A stretch of 64,000 nucleotides of DNA from Paraburkholderia sp. SOS3 (GCF_001922345.1 NZ_CP018812.1:2542001-2606000); one strand, 5' to 3'. Positions 43,284-52,994 are shown, counted from the first letter of the stretch. Program-made: numbers and translations. The notes: generated by a model not told the origin, from the letters alone.

Positions 43284-45296
43284 ATGAACGACGACCAATA
43301 CGATCAGGTACACCAGGCGCTGTACGCACGGTTCGGTACCCATAGTCCATGCTGGCGCCTGTCGAGCGACAGCAATGCGCTCGAATTGTCGCCCGTTACA
43401 GGCGATGGCCCTGCCACGGCCGCCGTCGCGCTTAGCGCGCAACAGGCCGCGCAGATTCGCAGGCTGACCGGCGTCACGTCGCACCTGACGCTCGAAGTGC
43501 GTCTCTATGGCGAACCGTTGCGTCTGCATCTGGTTGGGAAAAAGCTCAATAGCAGCACATGGGCCGGGACCGCCTCCGAATACGACGATACGGAATCGGT
43601 TGCGCGCGATCTCGTCCATGGGCTCTCGTTTGCCGAACAGGTCGTCTCCGAAGTGAACTCGGTGGTCGTGATCGTCGACCGCAACGGCCGTATCCAGCGC
43701 TTCAATCGCCTTGCCGAAGAGCTGACAGGCATGAAGGAAGAAGACGTCATCGGGCGCAGTGTATGGGCGCTGTTCATGTCGTCGGAAGCCGGCGCGGCGT
43801 CGAGCCAGAATATCTCGGGCTTCTTCAATCGCGGCGTCTCCTATGAAGTCGAGCGGCTCGTGCGCACCGTGCACGGCGAGCGGCTCTTCCTGTTTCGCAA
43901 CAAGTTCGTGCAAAGCGGCAGCGGCATGGACGAGCAGTTCCTGATCTGTTCGGGAACCGACATCACCGAAGAACGCCGCGCGCAGGAGCGTCTGTCGGAA
44001 CTCGCGAACACCGATTCGCTGACCGGCCTGCCGAACCGCAACGCGATTCAGGACAAGATCCGCATGGCCATCGCGAGTGCGGCGGCCGACACCTCGGTCG
44101 GCATCCTGTTTCTCGATCTCGACAACTTCAAGAAGGTCAACGATCACTACGGGCACGTGTTCGGCGACCGGCTGATTCAGGACGTGTCGGCCACCGTGCG
44201 CGATTGCCTCGATGAAGGCGACACGCTTGCGCGTCTGGGCGGCGATGAATTCATCGTGCTGTCGTCGCCGGCGACCGCCGCGTCGCTCGAGGCAACCGCG
44301 CAGCGCATTCTCGAACGCTTGCGCACGCCGTTCAGTCTCGGGCTCGTCGAGGTCTACACCGGTTGCTCGATCGGCATCGCGCTCTTCCCCGAGCATGGCG
44401 ACAGCCTCGAATCGCTGGTCCGCGCGGCCGATACGGCGATGTACGTTGCAAAGGACGGCGGCAAGCGTACCTATCGCGTGTTCTCGCCGGAAATGAACCG
44501 CAAGGTCGCCGAGTATATGTGGCTCGATACGAACTTGCGGCGCGGCCTCGACGAAGGACAGCTCACGCTGCACTATCAGCCGAAGCTATCGCTCGCAACA
44601 GGCGCCGTGTGCGGCGTCGAGGCGCTCGTGCGCTGGAACTCGCCCGAGCGCGGGCAGATCATGCCGGGCGAGTTCATTCGCTATGCGGAGGAATCCGGCC
44701 TGATCGGTCCGCTCGGCCGCTGGGTCATGCAGACCGCGGCCGCGCAGGCCGCGCAATGGAAAGCGCGCGGTCTCACGCTGCGCGTGGCGATCAACGTGTC
44801 GGCGCGGCAGCTCGTCGATACCGCAGTGGTCCGTCATTTCCGCGAGGCGCTGCAATGCGCGAACCTCGATCCGTGCCTCGTCGATCTCGAACTCACCGAG
44901 AGCTGTCTGATCGAAGACGAAGCCGCGGCAATCGACCTCATCACGCAATTCCGCGAACTCGGCGCGCAAGTGCACCTCGACGACTTCGGCACGGGCTATT
45001 CGTCTCTTTCGCAACTCGGCCGCATTCCGCTCGATGTAATCAAGCTCGACCGCAGCTTCGTGTGCTCGATCAACACGGACAGGAAAGCACAGGCGCTCGT
45101 GCGCTCGATGGTAGCGGTCGCTCAGGCGCTGCAACTGCAGGTGGTCGCCGAAGGTATCGAGACCGAAGCCGAAGAACTCTTTATGAAAGGCCTCGGCGTC
45201 GAATACGTGCAGGGCTATCTGTACAGTCAGCCGATGCCGGCTGCTGAATTCGAACAATGGCTGGTCGACCGGCAGAAGGTCCGGCTGATCGCCTGA
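43284..45296 (+). CDS. rpfR: BDSF receptor, FI-PAS-GGDEF-EAL
   Basis: A 670-residue cytoplasmic sensor matching RpfR. Order: N-terminal RpfF-interaction-like domain (about 1-95), PAS (about 115-230), diguanylate cyclase with intact GGDEF at 319-323 (RLGGDEFIVL), and EAL phosphodiesterase with E446-A447-L448 (VEALVRW). In Burkholderia cenocepacia RpfR binds the fatty-acid signal BDSF through PAS and raises cyclic-di-GMP hydrolysis, controlling motility, biofilm and virulence. Both catalytic motifs are intact. The gene convergent to it is rpfF, the signal synthase, with 67 bp between the stops; this is the known rpfF/rpfR arrangement. The Met at 43284 matches the family start. Confidence 0.94.
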   Translation: MNDDQYDQVHQALYARFGTHSPCWRLSSDSNALELSPVTGDGPATAAVALSAQQAAQIRRLTGVTSHLTLEVRLYGEPLRLHLVGKKLNSSTWAGTASEYDDTESVARDLVHGLSFAEQVVSEVNSVVVIVDRNGRIQRFNRLAEELTGMKEEDVIGRSVWALFMSSEAGAASSQNISGFFNRGVSYEVERLVRTVHGERLFLFRNKFVQSGSGMDEQFLICSGTDITEERRAQERLSELANTDSLTGLPNRNAIQDKIRMAIASAAADTSVGILFLDLDNFKKVNDHYGHVFGDRLIQDVSATVRDCLDEGDTLARLGGDEFIVLSSPATAASLEATAQRILERLRTPFSLGLVEVYTGCSIGIALFPEHGDSLESLVRAADTAMYVAKDGGKRTYRVFSPEMNRKVAEYMWLDTNLRRGLDEGQLTLHYQPKLSLATGAVCGVEALVRWNSPERGQIMPGEFIRYAEESGLIGPLGRWVMQTAAAQAAQWKARGLTLRVAINVSARQLVDTAVVRHFREALQCANLDPCLVDLELTESCLIEDEAAAIDLITQFRELGAQVHLDDFGTGYSSLSQLGRIPLDVIKLDRSFVCSINTDRKAQALVRSMVAVAQALQLQVVAEGIETEAEELFMKGLGVEYVQGYLYSQPMPAAEFEQWLVDRQKVRLIA

Positions 45297-45363
45297 ACGG
45301 CGCAATCCGTGCGACCTGCAAGACCCTCTGCCAACTCCCCTCAAACGAGCCAGGCCAAGCGCA

Positions 45364-46242
45364 TCAGGCAACGTTCGCGTTGTGATGACGCAAGTTACCC
45401 GTGCGGCGGTTCTGCAGCATCACGAGCCGTTCCATGAACGCGAGATCCTTCTCCTCGATCGTGAACGCGGCCTCGACCCAGTCTTCGGTGATTTCCATCA
45501 GCTCCGAGCGCGAAAGCTGCAGCACGCGCTGCCGTGCGCGCACCATTGCGCGGATGCCGTTCAGTTTCGGCCGCAGCGTGTCGATGAAGGTTCGCGTCGC
45601 GATGTACGCATCGCCCGGTTCGAACAGGTGATCGACCAGTCCTTTCGCCGCGTGCCATTCGGCCGTGTGCGATTCGCCGCCGCCGATCAGCTCTTCGGCC
45701 AGACGCATGCCGGCGCGCCGCGCGACGAGCGAATAGCCGCCCATGCCCGGAAACAGATTGAACGCGATCTCGGGGAAGCCCATTCTCGCGTCGTTCTGCG
45801 CGAGCAAGAAATGATGCGCGAGCGCCGCCTCGAATCCGCCGCCTAGCGCCGTACCCTCGATCATCGCGATCGAGATCGCGCCTGTATCGAAACCGCGCGC
45901 CGCCGCATGCACGCAATCGACACAGGCGCGCGCGTAGGCCATCAGCTCCTGGCGCCGGCCAGCGCGAATCGCTTCGGCGAAAAAACTCAGGTCGCCACCG
46001 ACGTTGAACATGGTTGGGATGACCGAGCCCGTCACCCAGAAATCGATCGGCAGCCCTGATTCCTGCGCGGCGCGCGCGAGGCTCAGGATGTCGTGCACGA
46101 GTTCCAGGTTGAAGCATGGCCGTGGTTGAGCCCGCAGCATCATCCACATGATGTTGCGTTCTTCTTCGTAAAAAGCCGAGATTTGTGAAAGACTGCCCGC
46201 TTCAACGAACGGACGGCATGCGTGATGGCTATTCAGGTTCAT
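45364..46242 (-). CDS. rpfF: BDSF synthase, crotonase family
   Basis: A 292-residue crotonase-fold enzyme matching RpfF. It should make the cis-2-dodecenoic acid signal (BDSF) from acyl-carrier-protein thioesters by dehydration and thioesterase steps. The two catalytic Glu residues are conserved: E138 in GGGFEAALAHH and E158 in MGFPEIAFNLFPGMG, 20 apart as in RpfF of Xanthomonas. The C-terminal ELMEITEDWVEAAF and RLVMLQNRRTG are also typical. AAGGA precedes the ATG. It is convergent with its receptor gene rpfR, so signal synthesis and perception are encoded together. Confidence 0.94.
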   Translation of the reverse strand: MNLNSHHACRPFVEAGSLSQISAFYEEERNIMWMMLRAQPRPCFNLELVHDILSLARAAQESGLPIDFWVTGSVIPTMFNVGGDLSFFAEAIRAGRRQELMAYARACVDCVHAAARGFDTGAISIAMIEGTALGGGFEAALAHHFLLAQNDARMGFPEIAFNLFPGMGGYSLVARRAGMRLAEELIGGGESHTAEWHAAKGLVDHLFEPGDAYIATRTFIDTLRPKLNGIRAMVRARQRVLQLSRSELMEITEDWVEAAFTIEEKDLAFMERLVMLQNRRTGNLRHHNANVA

Positions 46243-46732
46243 TTCCAGTGGTCCTTTTAGGTTATAAAACGTCGGAAGAGCTATACGAGCCTAAAACAGA
46301 CCACAATCCCGCGAGAGCGGCTGGCTAACACTTCAGCACAATTAATGGAGTGCGCGCGTCAGACCGGCCAGCGCGACTTTGCGGTAACTCGTACCGACAT
46401 TCCGTGACGCAAACGATTGCGGGGGAGCACGTACAGCGAACTACCCGATCAGGCCCGCCGCGGCATGGATGGGCGTAACGCCATTAGAACCTTTGCTTCA
46501 ATTTTTCTGTGGAAATTTCATTCCGTTTATGCAATGCGAAGCGGATATATTCCCGGTGCATTTTTATTCGAATTACCGGAAAGAAATGAATAGCGCCGGG
46601 TGGCCGGCGCGAGGGGCCGCGAGAGGAACGACGGCCGCGGCAAGGCACGGCCGGGGACACGACATTTCGGTGTACGTGGCGACGATGCACGTACTCCGTG
46701 CATGATCGCGTGCGATCAGGAGACCCGAGCGT
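46243..46732. other. Intergenic region before rpfF
   Basis: No gene supported over 490 bp; it holds the leftward rpfF promoter and AT-richer sequence around 46490-46600. A small open frame at 46469-46705 has no ribosome-binding site and no recognisable product. Confidence 0.45.
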
Positions 46733-48190
46733 TCACGGCGCGGCCGCGATCACTTCGGCCACGCAAGCCGTGAGCTTCTTGCCGTACGGTACGTGCAGGA
46801 ACTCGTTGGGGCCGTGCGCATTCGACTTCGGTCCGAGCACGCCGCACACCATGAACTGCGACTGCGGAAAGCCCGCTTTCAATACGTTCATCAACGGGAT
46901 CGTGCCGCCCTGGCCGATATAGGCACAGTCGGCGCCGAAGTGCTGGCGCGATGCGTCGTTCAATGCGGCGCCGAGCCAGCTTGCGACATCCGGAGCGTTC
47001 CAGCCGGTCGCCGCGCCGCTGTCGGGCTTGAACGTGACTTTCGCGTTGTAAGGCGGATCGAGTTCGAGCAACGCTTGCAATTCATTGACAGCGTTGCTGG
47101 CGTCGACGAGCGGCGGCAGCCGCAGCGACAGCTTGAACGCGGTGCGCGGGCGCAGTACGTTGCCCGCGTCGGCGAGCGACGGCAGGCCGGACGCACCGGT
47201 CACCGCAAGCGACGGGCGCCACGTCGAATTGAGCAGCGCGTCTTTCGGGTCGGTGGTGGTCGGCAGCACTTGCCGGCCGTCCTGACCGCACGCCCAGGGC
47301 ATTTTCTTCCACACGTCGTCGCCGAGTATCGTCGCGGTCGCTTCGGCTTCGCGCAGACGCTCGGGCGGTATCGGGCAATGAAAACCCTTTGGCAGCAGAT
47401 TGCCCGTCGATGCGTCTTCGAGCCGCTCGAACAGTTGGCGCATGATGCGGAAGCTCGAAGGCGCAATACCGCCGTAGGAGCCCGAATGAATGCCCTCGTC
47501 GAGCACCTGCACCTCGAGGTCGCCCGAAACGAGGCCGCGCAGCGACGTGGTGAGCCAGAGCTGGTCGTAATTGCCCGCGCCCGAATCAAGGCACACGACG
47601 AGGCCGACTTTGCCGAGCCGGTCGCGCAGTGCATCGACATACGGCAGCAGGTCGTAACTGCCCGACTCCTCGCAGGTTTCGATGAGCCCGACGCAGCGCG
47701 GCCGTTCGACGCCTTGCGCATCGAGAGCCGCGAGCGCGGTGACGCTCGCGTAGATCGCGTAGCCGTCGTCGGCGCCACCGCGGCCATAGAGCTTGCCGTC
47801 TTCGAGCTTCGGCACCCACGGGCCGAGGTCGTTGCGCCAGCCCGCGAATTCCGGCTGCTTGTCGAGATGCCCATACAACACGATGGTTTCGGTGCTGCCC
47901 GGGCGCGTTGCAGGCGATTCGAAGAAGATCACCGGCGTGCGGCCCGGCAGCCGCACCACTTCGAGCTTCAGACCGCGCACCGGCTGCGTTTCGGCCCACT
48001 TCGCCGCTTCGGTGACGACGCGCTCGATATAGCCGTGCTTCTGCCAGTCGGGATCGAACGCCGGGCTTTTGGCCGGGACGGCGATGTAGTCGGTCAGCGC
48101 GGGCACGATCTCGTCGTTCCATTTGCGCTCGACGAAATCGCGCAGCGTGGTGGGGTCAAGTTTCGATTGCGTGGTGGCGTCGGAAATCAT
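46733..48190 (-). CDS. M20 family metallopeptidase
   Basis: A 485-residue M20 zinc dipeptidase/carboxypeptidase-like protein. Metal and catalytic signatures are present: VLYGHLDKQPEF (His and Asp ligands), LYGRGGADDGYAIYA, the catalytic Glu in LIETCEESGS, and the metal His of NAHGPNEFLHVPYG near the end. A dimerisation domain lies about 220-350. The substrate may be a dipeptide; the subgroup resembles M20 enzymes acting on dipeptides or N-acylated residues. It is cytoplasmic and stands alone between rpfF and a divergent membrane-protein gene. Confidence 0.93.
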   Translation of the reverse strand: MISDATTQSKLDPTTLRDFVERKWNDEIVPALTDYIAVPAKSPAFDPDWQKHGYIERVVTEAAKWAETQPVRGLKLEVVRLPGRTPVIFFESPATRPGSTETIVLYGHLDKQPEFAGWRNDLGPWVPKLEDGKLYGRGGADDGYAIYASVTALAALDAQGVERPRCVGLIETCEESGSYDLLPYVDALRDRLGKVGLVVCLDSGAGNYDQLWLTTSLRGLVSGDLEVQVLDEGIHSGSYGGIAPSSFRIMRQLFERLEDASTGNLLPKGFHCPIPPERLREAEATATILGDDVWKKMPWACGQDGRQVLPTTTDPKDALLNSTWRPSLAVTGASGLPSLADAGNVLRPRTAFKLSLRLPPLVDASNAVNELQALLELDPPYNAKVTFKPDSGAATGWNAPDVASWLGAALNDASRQHFGADCAYIGQGGTIPLMNVLKAGFPQSQFMVCGVLGPKSNAHGPNEFLHVPYGKKLTACVAEVIAAAP

Positions 48191-48360
48191 CGCGGCATGT
48201 CCGGTCGGTGAAAGAACACATGATAGTCCCGATCATGCGCGGCGCAGCGAAGGGCGCGTCGCCGCGCGCCGCATGCGGCGCGGTGTGGCTGTGCGCTGCG
48301 CGTGCGCAGCGTTCGCGCGACAATGGTGCATTCGTCATGCATCGCCCCCTTGGCAATCTC

Positions 48361-48678
48361 ATGGAGAATCTCGTTATACAAGGCGTCGCGGCTATCGCCG
48401 CGCTCGGAGTCTATTTCCTGCCGTCGATCATCGCCGACCGGCGCAAACGCTACGATCTGCTGACTATCGCGCTCTTCAACGCCGTGGTCGGCTGGACCGT
48501 GTTCGGCTGGCTGCTTGCGCTTTACTGGGCGCTACAGCCGAATCCGCCGAAAAACGTGGCTGGCGAAATCGTAAAGTCGCGCAAGATCGTGAGCATGCGC
48601 AAGTTTTCGACGATGCTCGCCGATCGCGTGCGCCTGCGCTCGTCGCGCACCAAGGCGCGCGAGCGTTCGTCGAAGTGA
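48361..48678 (+). CDS. Superinfection-immunity-like membrane protein
   Basis: A 105-residue protein of the Imm_superinfect family by pattern: a first helix VIQGVAAIAALGVYFLPSII, then ADRRKRYDLL and a second helix ALFNAVVGWTVFGWLLAL, followed by a basic cytoplasmic tail. The family includes phage T4 Imm, which blocks DNA entry of a second phage, but most bacterial members have unknown roles. Met at 48361 is preferred because it begins just before the first helix; Met at 48337 is possible and neither has a strong ribosome-binding site. It is alone, with no phage genes around. Confidence 0.75.
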   Translation: MENLVIQGVAAIAALGVYFLPSIIADRRKRYDLLTIALFNAVVGWTVFGWLLALYWALQPNPPKNVAGEIVKSRKIVSMRKFSTMLADRVRLRSSRTKARERSSK

Positions 48679-48923
48679 AGTGGGAAAAGTGAGGGCCGGC
48701 CGCCGGCCCTGCTGTCGGGCTGACATACCGCTGAATAGGCCTCCTGTCGACACGCGCAAGGGGCCGCGCAACAGCTGTTGTCATGGGATAATCTTGTGGT
48801 TCGCGCGACTGGCGCTACGAGATGGATCACCATCGGGGAACGCGAACCGCACTCCGCCGCTGGCCGGAATCGCGAATCGCCGCGCGCCTGGGCATTGCCT
48901 CGATCTTGTCACGGAGACATGCA

Positions 48924-49556
48924 ATGCCCGAACACACCTCTCTTCTCGCTTTCGGCCTCGTCGCACTGGGCATGGCACTGACGCCCGGCCCGAATATGGT
49001 TTACCTCGTCTCGCGCTCGATCTGCCAGGGACGCACGGCGGGGCTGATTTCCCTCGGCGGCGTCGCGCTCGGTTTCGTCGTCTATATGTTGTCTGCGGCC
49101 TTCGGCATTACTGCGCTGCTGCTTGCCGTGCCTTTCGCGTACGATGCGCTGCGCTTCGGCGGTGCGCTTTATCTGTTGTGGCTCGCATGGCAAGCAGTAA
49201 AGCCCGGCGGACGTTCGCCGTTTCAGGTGCGCGCACTGCCCGCTGACAGCCGGGGCAAGCTGTTTGCGATGGGCTTCGTGACCAATCTGCTGAACCCGAA
49301 AATCGCGGTGCTATACCTGTCGCTGCTGCCGCAGTTCATCGATCCGCTACACGGCAGCGTGCTCGGCCAGTCGCTCGCGCTGGGCTTCGTGCAGATTGCG
49401 CTTAGCATGTGCGTGAACGCGGCGGTCGCGATGACCGCGGGCTCGATTGCCGGGTTTCTTGCGCGCCGGCCGACATGGCTTGTGGTCCAACGCTGGATGA
49501 TGGGCACGGTGCTGACGGGTCTGGCCGTGCGAATGGCCATGGACGCGCGGCGCTAG
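48924..49556 (+). CDS. LysE/RhtB family amino-acid exporter
   Basis: A 210-residue inner-membrane exporter with six hydrophobic segments. LGMALTPGPNMVYLVSRSI is the LysE signature; GFVTNLLNPKIAVLYLSLLP is the second conserved segment. Such proteins export amino acids or their analogues, protecting against toxic accumulation. ACGGAGAC precedes the ATG, and the longer upstream frame lacks membrane sequence. It is monocistronic. Confidence 0.9.
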   Translation: MPEHTSLLAFGLVALGMALTPGPNMVYLVSRSICQGRTAGLISLGGVALGFVVYMLSAAFGITALLLAVPFAYDALRFGGALYLLWLAWQAVKPGGRSPFQVRALPADSRGKLFAMGFVTNLLNPKIAVLYLSLLPQFIDPLHGSVLGQSLALGFVQIALSMCVNAAVAMTAGSIAGFLARRPTWLVVQRWMMGTVLTGLAVRMAMDARR

Positions 49557-49616
49557 AGCGTATCCAGGCCGTTTATCGACAGGCGCGCTCAGGGAAGCGC
49601 ACCTCGTTTGCCTCGC

Positions 49617-49895
49617 TCACGGAAGCACGACCCGAATGAACTTGTGCAGTTGCACCGAGCCCGCCGGAATCGAGCGCGGCTCGCAACGCACGTTCTCGTA
49701 ATCGAAAATGTCCTGGCGTAATTCGCCGTGCTCGTCGAACCACTGGCAGACAAGCCGGTCGGCCGCCGAACCGGCCACCGGCCCTGCGTAAGTGACCGTC
49801 ATGCGCGGGCCGCCGGCCTTGAGCGTGACAACATCGCCAACGTTGAATTGGTCGGCACGCGTCGTATCGAATGGTTTGAGAGTAGCAGTCAGCAT
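49617..49895 (-). CDS. DUF2158/YodC-like protein
   Basis: A 92-residue protein. FNVGDVVTLKAGGPRMTV is the DUF2158 signature, followed by LVCQWFDEHGELRQDIFD, the usual second half. Function unknown. The Met at 49895 has GGGGACATC upstream; the longer frame (to 50012) is unlikely to be translated. It is convergent with the LysE gene. Confidence 0.85.
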   Translation of the reverse strand: MLTATLKPFDTTRADQFNVGDVVTLKAGGPRMTVTYAGPVAGSAADRLVCQWFDEHGELRQDIFDYENVRCEPRSIPAGSVQLHKFIRVVLP

Positions 49896-50417
49896 GATGT
49901 CCCCGTTATAAGCGTAAGCGTCGAGCCGTCTGATCAAACACTGCCGTAAACGCACTACCGTCGAATCAATTGAAAGTGCCGCAAGATTATCAATCGGATT
50001 TTCCGCAAGCAAGCTTTTTCTAAAAAGATACCGAGGCCCGTGCTAATTAAGTGACCTTATAAAATATTTTAGAACGAATGTTCAGCATGTGGGACACCGA
50101 TGCCCGTCAGTTCCGTGCTCTCCGCTCTGTAAGAGTTGATGCCCTTGCGACACGGGTCTGAAGGGCGCGGCTACCGCGCCTGTAATCTTCCCTGCATGTG
50201 CGATGTCATACGCGTGCAATAATATTTGCTAACTCGCAATGCGCAGACTTAATCTCCCATAATCCAATCATCAATAAACCGACCGATCATTGCTGAACCA
50301 CGATAAATCGCGCGGCGCCAGAAATCCGTCAAAAAGATCGCGCTATTTACGGGTAATTACCGAGGGCTGGTTAGATGCGTGACGAATATTTTCCGCACGT
50401 GCGGGTTTCTGCCCGAT
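49896..50417. other. AT-rich gene-free region
   Basis: About 520 bp without a supported gene, noticeably AT-richer than the flanks, with a perfect 12-bp palindrome TAAAATATTTTA at 50060-50071. The adjacent MFS remnant suggests an eroding stretch. Confidence 0.5.
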
Positions 50418-50777
50418 TCACGCGCAATTGTTCAGTGCACGACTTTCGCGCGCAAGGCGTAGCGCGCGCTGCTGAGGGCGCACCACCCTCACGCTCGGCA
50501 CCACGCAAGCCGCGAGCAGAATTGCGTTGATGCTCAGGCTGCCTTCGAACGCACGCGCGTACGCTTGCGGCGCGTCGTGCCCCTGAACGATGCCGAAGAA
50601 CACGCCGCTGATTACCGCAATACCGAACGCGGCACTGATCTGCAGCGTCGTGTTCACGACGCCCGGGCGGACGAGCCCCAGATAAAACAACAGCTCCGGT
50701 TCGACGCGTCGCAGCGTCGCCCAGCCTGTCACCGTGAAGCCGACGGCGAGCAGCCTGGGTACGATCGGTCCGGACAT
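50418..50777 (-). pseudogene. Remnant of an MFS drug-efflux transporter
   Basis: About 119 codons. The first part (IVPRLLAVGFTVTGWATLR) and the second (RPGVVNTTLQISAAFGIAVIS, GSLSINAILLAACVV) both fit the C-terminal half of a DHA2 (EmrB-type) transporter, whose full length is about 470 residues. The pieces are joined directly with helices missing between them, so this is an internally deleted, N-truncated remnant rather than a working gene. Confidence 0.7.
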
Positions 50778-50879
50778 ACTGCGGCTTTTATGACTGGTCA
50801 GTCGATAAATCGACCACTAAGCGGTTTGCCGCGGCACAGGTCGTTCCTCTGCCGCGGCATCCCGCCATACCGGTCGCGC

Positions 50880-51305
50880 TCAGGTCTCGAGCTTCGCGTC
50901 CATCGTGATCGTTGCGTTCAGTACCTTCGAGATTGGGCAGCCGGCTTTCGCATCCGCTGCAGCCTTTTCGAATTTGGCCTTGTCGCCTCCGGGGATTTTG
51001 ACTACGACATCGAGGTGCGAGGCGGTAAGCGAAAAGCCGCCACCGTCTTTATCGAGGGTGACCGTCGCCGTAGTCGCAATCCGCTCCGGTTTGATGCCGG
51101 CCTTGCCCAGTTCCGCCGATAGCGCCATTGAAAAACAGCCGGCATGCGCGGCCGCGATCAGCTCTTCGGGATTCGTGCCGACGCCGCTTTCGAACCGTGT
51201 CGAGAACGAATACTGCGTGTCTTTCAGCACGCCGCTATCAGTCGAGATGCTGCCCTTTCCGTCCTGCAGACCGCCCTGCCAGACTGCCGATGCTTTGCGC
51301 TTCAT
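50880..51305 (-). CDS. OsmC family peroxiredoxin
   Basis: A 141-residue OsmC/Ohr-type thiol peroxidase acting on organic hydroperoxides. The two redox Cys are in AAHAGCFSMALS and AKAGCPISKVL, the expected contexts of the peroxidatic and resolving Cys. MKRKASAVWQGGLQDGKG is the OsmC start; CAGGAGAG precedes the ATG at 51305, which is favoured over the longer open frame. It stands alone. Confidence 0.94.
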   Translation of the reverse strand: MKRKASAVWQGGLQDGKGSISTDSGVLKDTQYSFSTRFESGVGTNPEELIAAAHAGCFSMALSAELGKAGIKPERIATTATVTLDKDGGGFSLTASHLDVVVKIPGGDKAKFEKAAADAKAGCPISKVLNATITMDAKLET

Positions 51306-51859
51306 TACACTCTCCTGTGGTTGCCTCATCGATGCGAGCGTGCCGTTGCACGCGCCGTGCCGCGACGCCTGTCCGCAATGATCCCGCCCGGATTCTTCTG
51401 CGGAAAACGGCCTCCATTGCAATCGCCACGCTTCGACCGAGGCGCGGGCCTGGACCAACTTCATCATAGGCTCAAGCTCGCAACGTCGCGTCGACGCCGT
51501 GCTGATCGCTTCAAACGCCATAGCGCGTCCGATCCATCTTTTCCGGCACGGTTAAAAGTTCCTGATAGCGCTTCCCGCTCCACGCGATGCGCTGTCCCTT
51601 GCTGATCAAGCATGAGAGCGTAGTGGCAGCGCGTGCTTCGGCCCGATGCTAGTATCCGAACCAGTTCATAAACCGGGTCGATCGGACTTCCGCAAGTGCG
51701 CGCTTGACCGGCACATCTTCTCCGGCCGACCTACTGGCCCAGATGAACTGGCAACGCTTCAACGCGGCAAATGGACGCTGTTGCGCAGTTCCTTCTATAC
51801 CCGCGTCGACTTCCCGATTCGCACCGCACCCCGTGCAAACGCATTTTCGAGGAGGCACC
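51306..51859. other. Intergenic region between osmC and crotonase
   Basis: No gene supported over 554 bp; open frames on both strands have no recognisable sequence. The leftward osmC promoter and the rightward crotonase promoter should lie here. Confidence 0.45.
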
Positions 51860-52723
51860 ATGATCGACAAGGTTGGGTCGAGCGCTTCGAGCGCCGCGCA
51901 AGAGCAGGTACGTGTCAGGCGCGTAACACCGGCATATTGGCAAGCTACGTTGCACAATCCGCCGTTCAACATCTTTGGTCCTGACTCCATTCCACAGTTG
52001 CAGGCTGTGGTCCACGCGATCGAAACGACGCCGGAGCTCAAGGTGGTCGTGTTTCAGAGCGACGTGCCCGGCTACTTCCTGACTCACTACGATTTCATCC
52101 CGCCCTTGTCGGATTCGACTGGTCTGCCCAACGGCCCGACCAGCCTGCATCCGATACCGGACATGATGGTGCGGATCGCAAGGTCGCGCGTCATATCGAT
52201 CGCAAAACTGCGCGGGCGAGTGACCGGCGTCGGCGGCGAACTGGCGCTCGCGAGCGACATGCGCTTCGCCGCCCTCGAAAATCTCGAGATCTCGCAATGG
52301 GAAGCGGGCGCGGGATTCGTACCCGGCGGCGGTCCGATGGCGAGGCTGCCGCGTCTGATCGGCCGTGGCCGGGCGATGGAAGTCCTGCTCGGCGCCGACA
52401 ATATCGACGGCGAGACGGCCGACAAATACGGCTACGTGAATCGCTCGCTGCCGGACGCTCAGCTCGACGACTTCGTGGACAGATTGGCGCGTCGCATTGC
52501 GAGCTTCGACGGCGAGTCGCTTGCCGACATCAAGCAGGCCGTGAACTACGCAAGCCTGCCGCCCGATGCGGAGTCTGCCGCTGGCTGGAATCTGTTTATC
52601 TGGTCCGTGCAGCGACCCGAAGCACAATACCGCATCGGCGAACTGATGAAGCGCGGCTTGCAGAAGGACCCCGACATCGAGCGCAATCTCAATCGCTACA
52701 CAGAAGAAGTGGGCAAGCGCTAA
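51860..52723 (+). CDS. Enoyl-CoA hydratase/isomerase family protein
   Basis: A 287-residue crotonase-fold protein. Core segments YWQATLHNPPFNIFG, VVFQSDVPGYFLTHYDF and KLRGRVTGVGGELALASDM give the oxyanion-hole region; the usual catalytic Glu in the second helix is replaced around GGELALASD/ENLEISQWEAGAG by a partly conserved pattern, so hydratase activity is uncertain. It is unlike the RpfF at 45364-46242. GAGGAGG precedes the ATG. It is followed by the shared terminator at 52923 and is convergent with the porin. Confidence 0.88.
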   Translation: MIDKVGSSASSAAQEQVRVRRVTPAYWQATLHNPPFNIFGPDSIPQLQAVVHAIETTPELKVVVFQSDVPGYFLTHYDFIPPLSDSTGLPNGPTSLHPIPDMMVRIARSRVISIAKLRGRVTGVGGELALASDMRFAALENLEISQWEAGAGFVPGGGPMARLPRLIGRGRAMEVLLGADNIDGETADKYGYVNRSLPDAQLDDFVDRLARRIASFDGESLADIKQAVNYASLPPDAESAAGWNLFIWSVQRPEAQYRIGELMKRGLQKDPDIERNLNRYTEEVGKR

Positions 52724-52922
52724 GCCGTAGCCAGATCAGCGTCCGAATCGGAATGTGCGTGGTCCACGTCGTGCACGCTGTGTCGAAGCGGCTCGCGATG
52801 TTCGCGCACCTTCGGGATTATCGACTCGCTACAGGTAAAGGCCTATCTGATCCTGCGTTCCAACGCCGACTGACTATCAATGCGGCGCGGACATCACCGG
52901 GTGATGGCGGACGTAGCAAGAA

Positions 52923-52958
52923 AAAACCCCGTCCGACACAAATGTCCGACGGGGTTTT
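52923..52958 (-). terminator. Terminator of porin gene (bidirectional)
   Basis: Near-perfect 16-bp stem (one mismatch), AAAACCCCGTCCGACA and TGTCCGACGGGGTTTT, with a 4-base loop; A-run on one side and T-run on the other make it work both ways. It ends the leftward porin transcript and may also end the rightward crotonase transcript. Confidence 0.85.
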
Positions 52959-52994
52959 GGCCTTACGTTGCTTCTGTACGGAAAACCGTGCGTC

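Noticed and set aside
46469..46705. 78-codon frame upstream of rpfF
   Set aside because: No ribosome-binding site, no similarity, Arg/Ala-rich end; chance frame more likely.
48361..48678. Prophage boundary because of a superinfection-immunity-like gene
   Set aside because: No integrase, structural or att-like sequence was found on either side.
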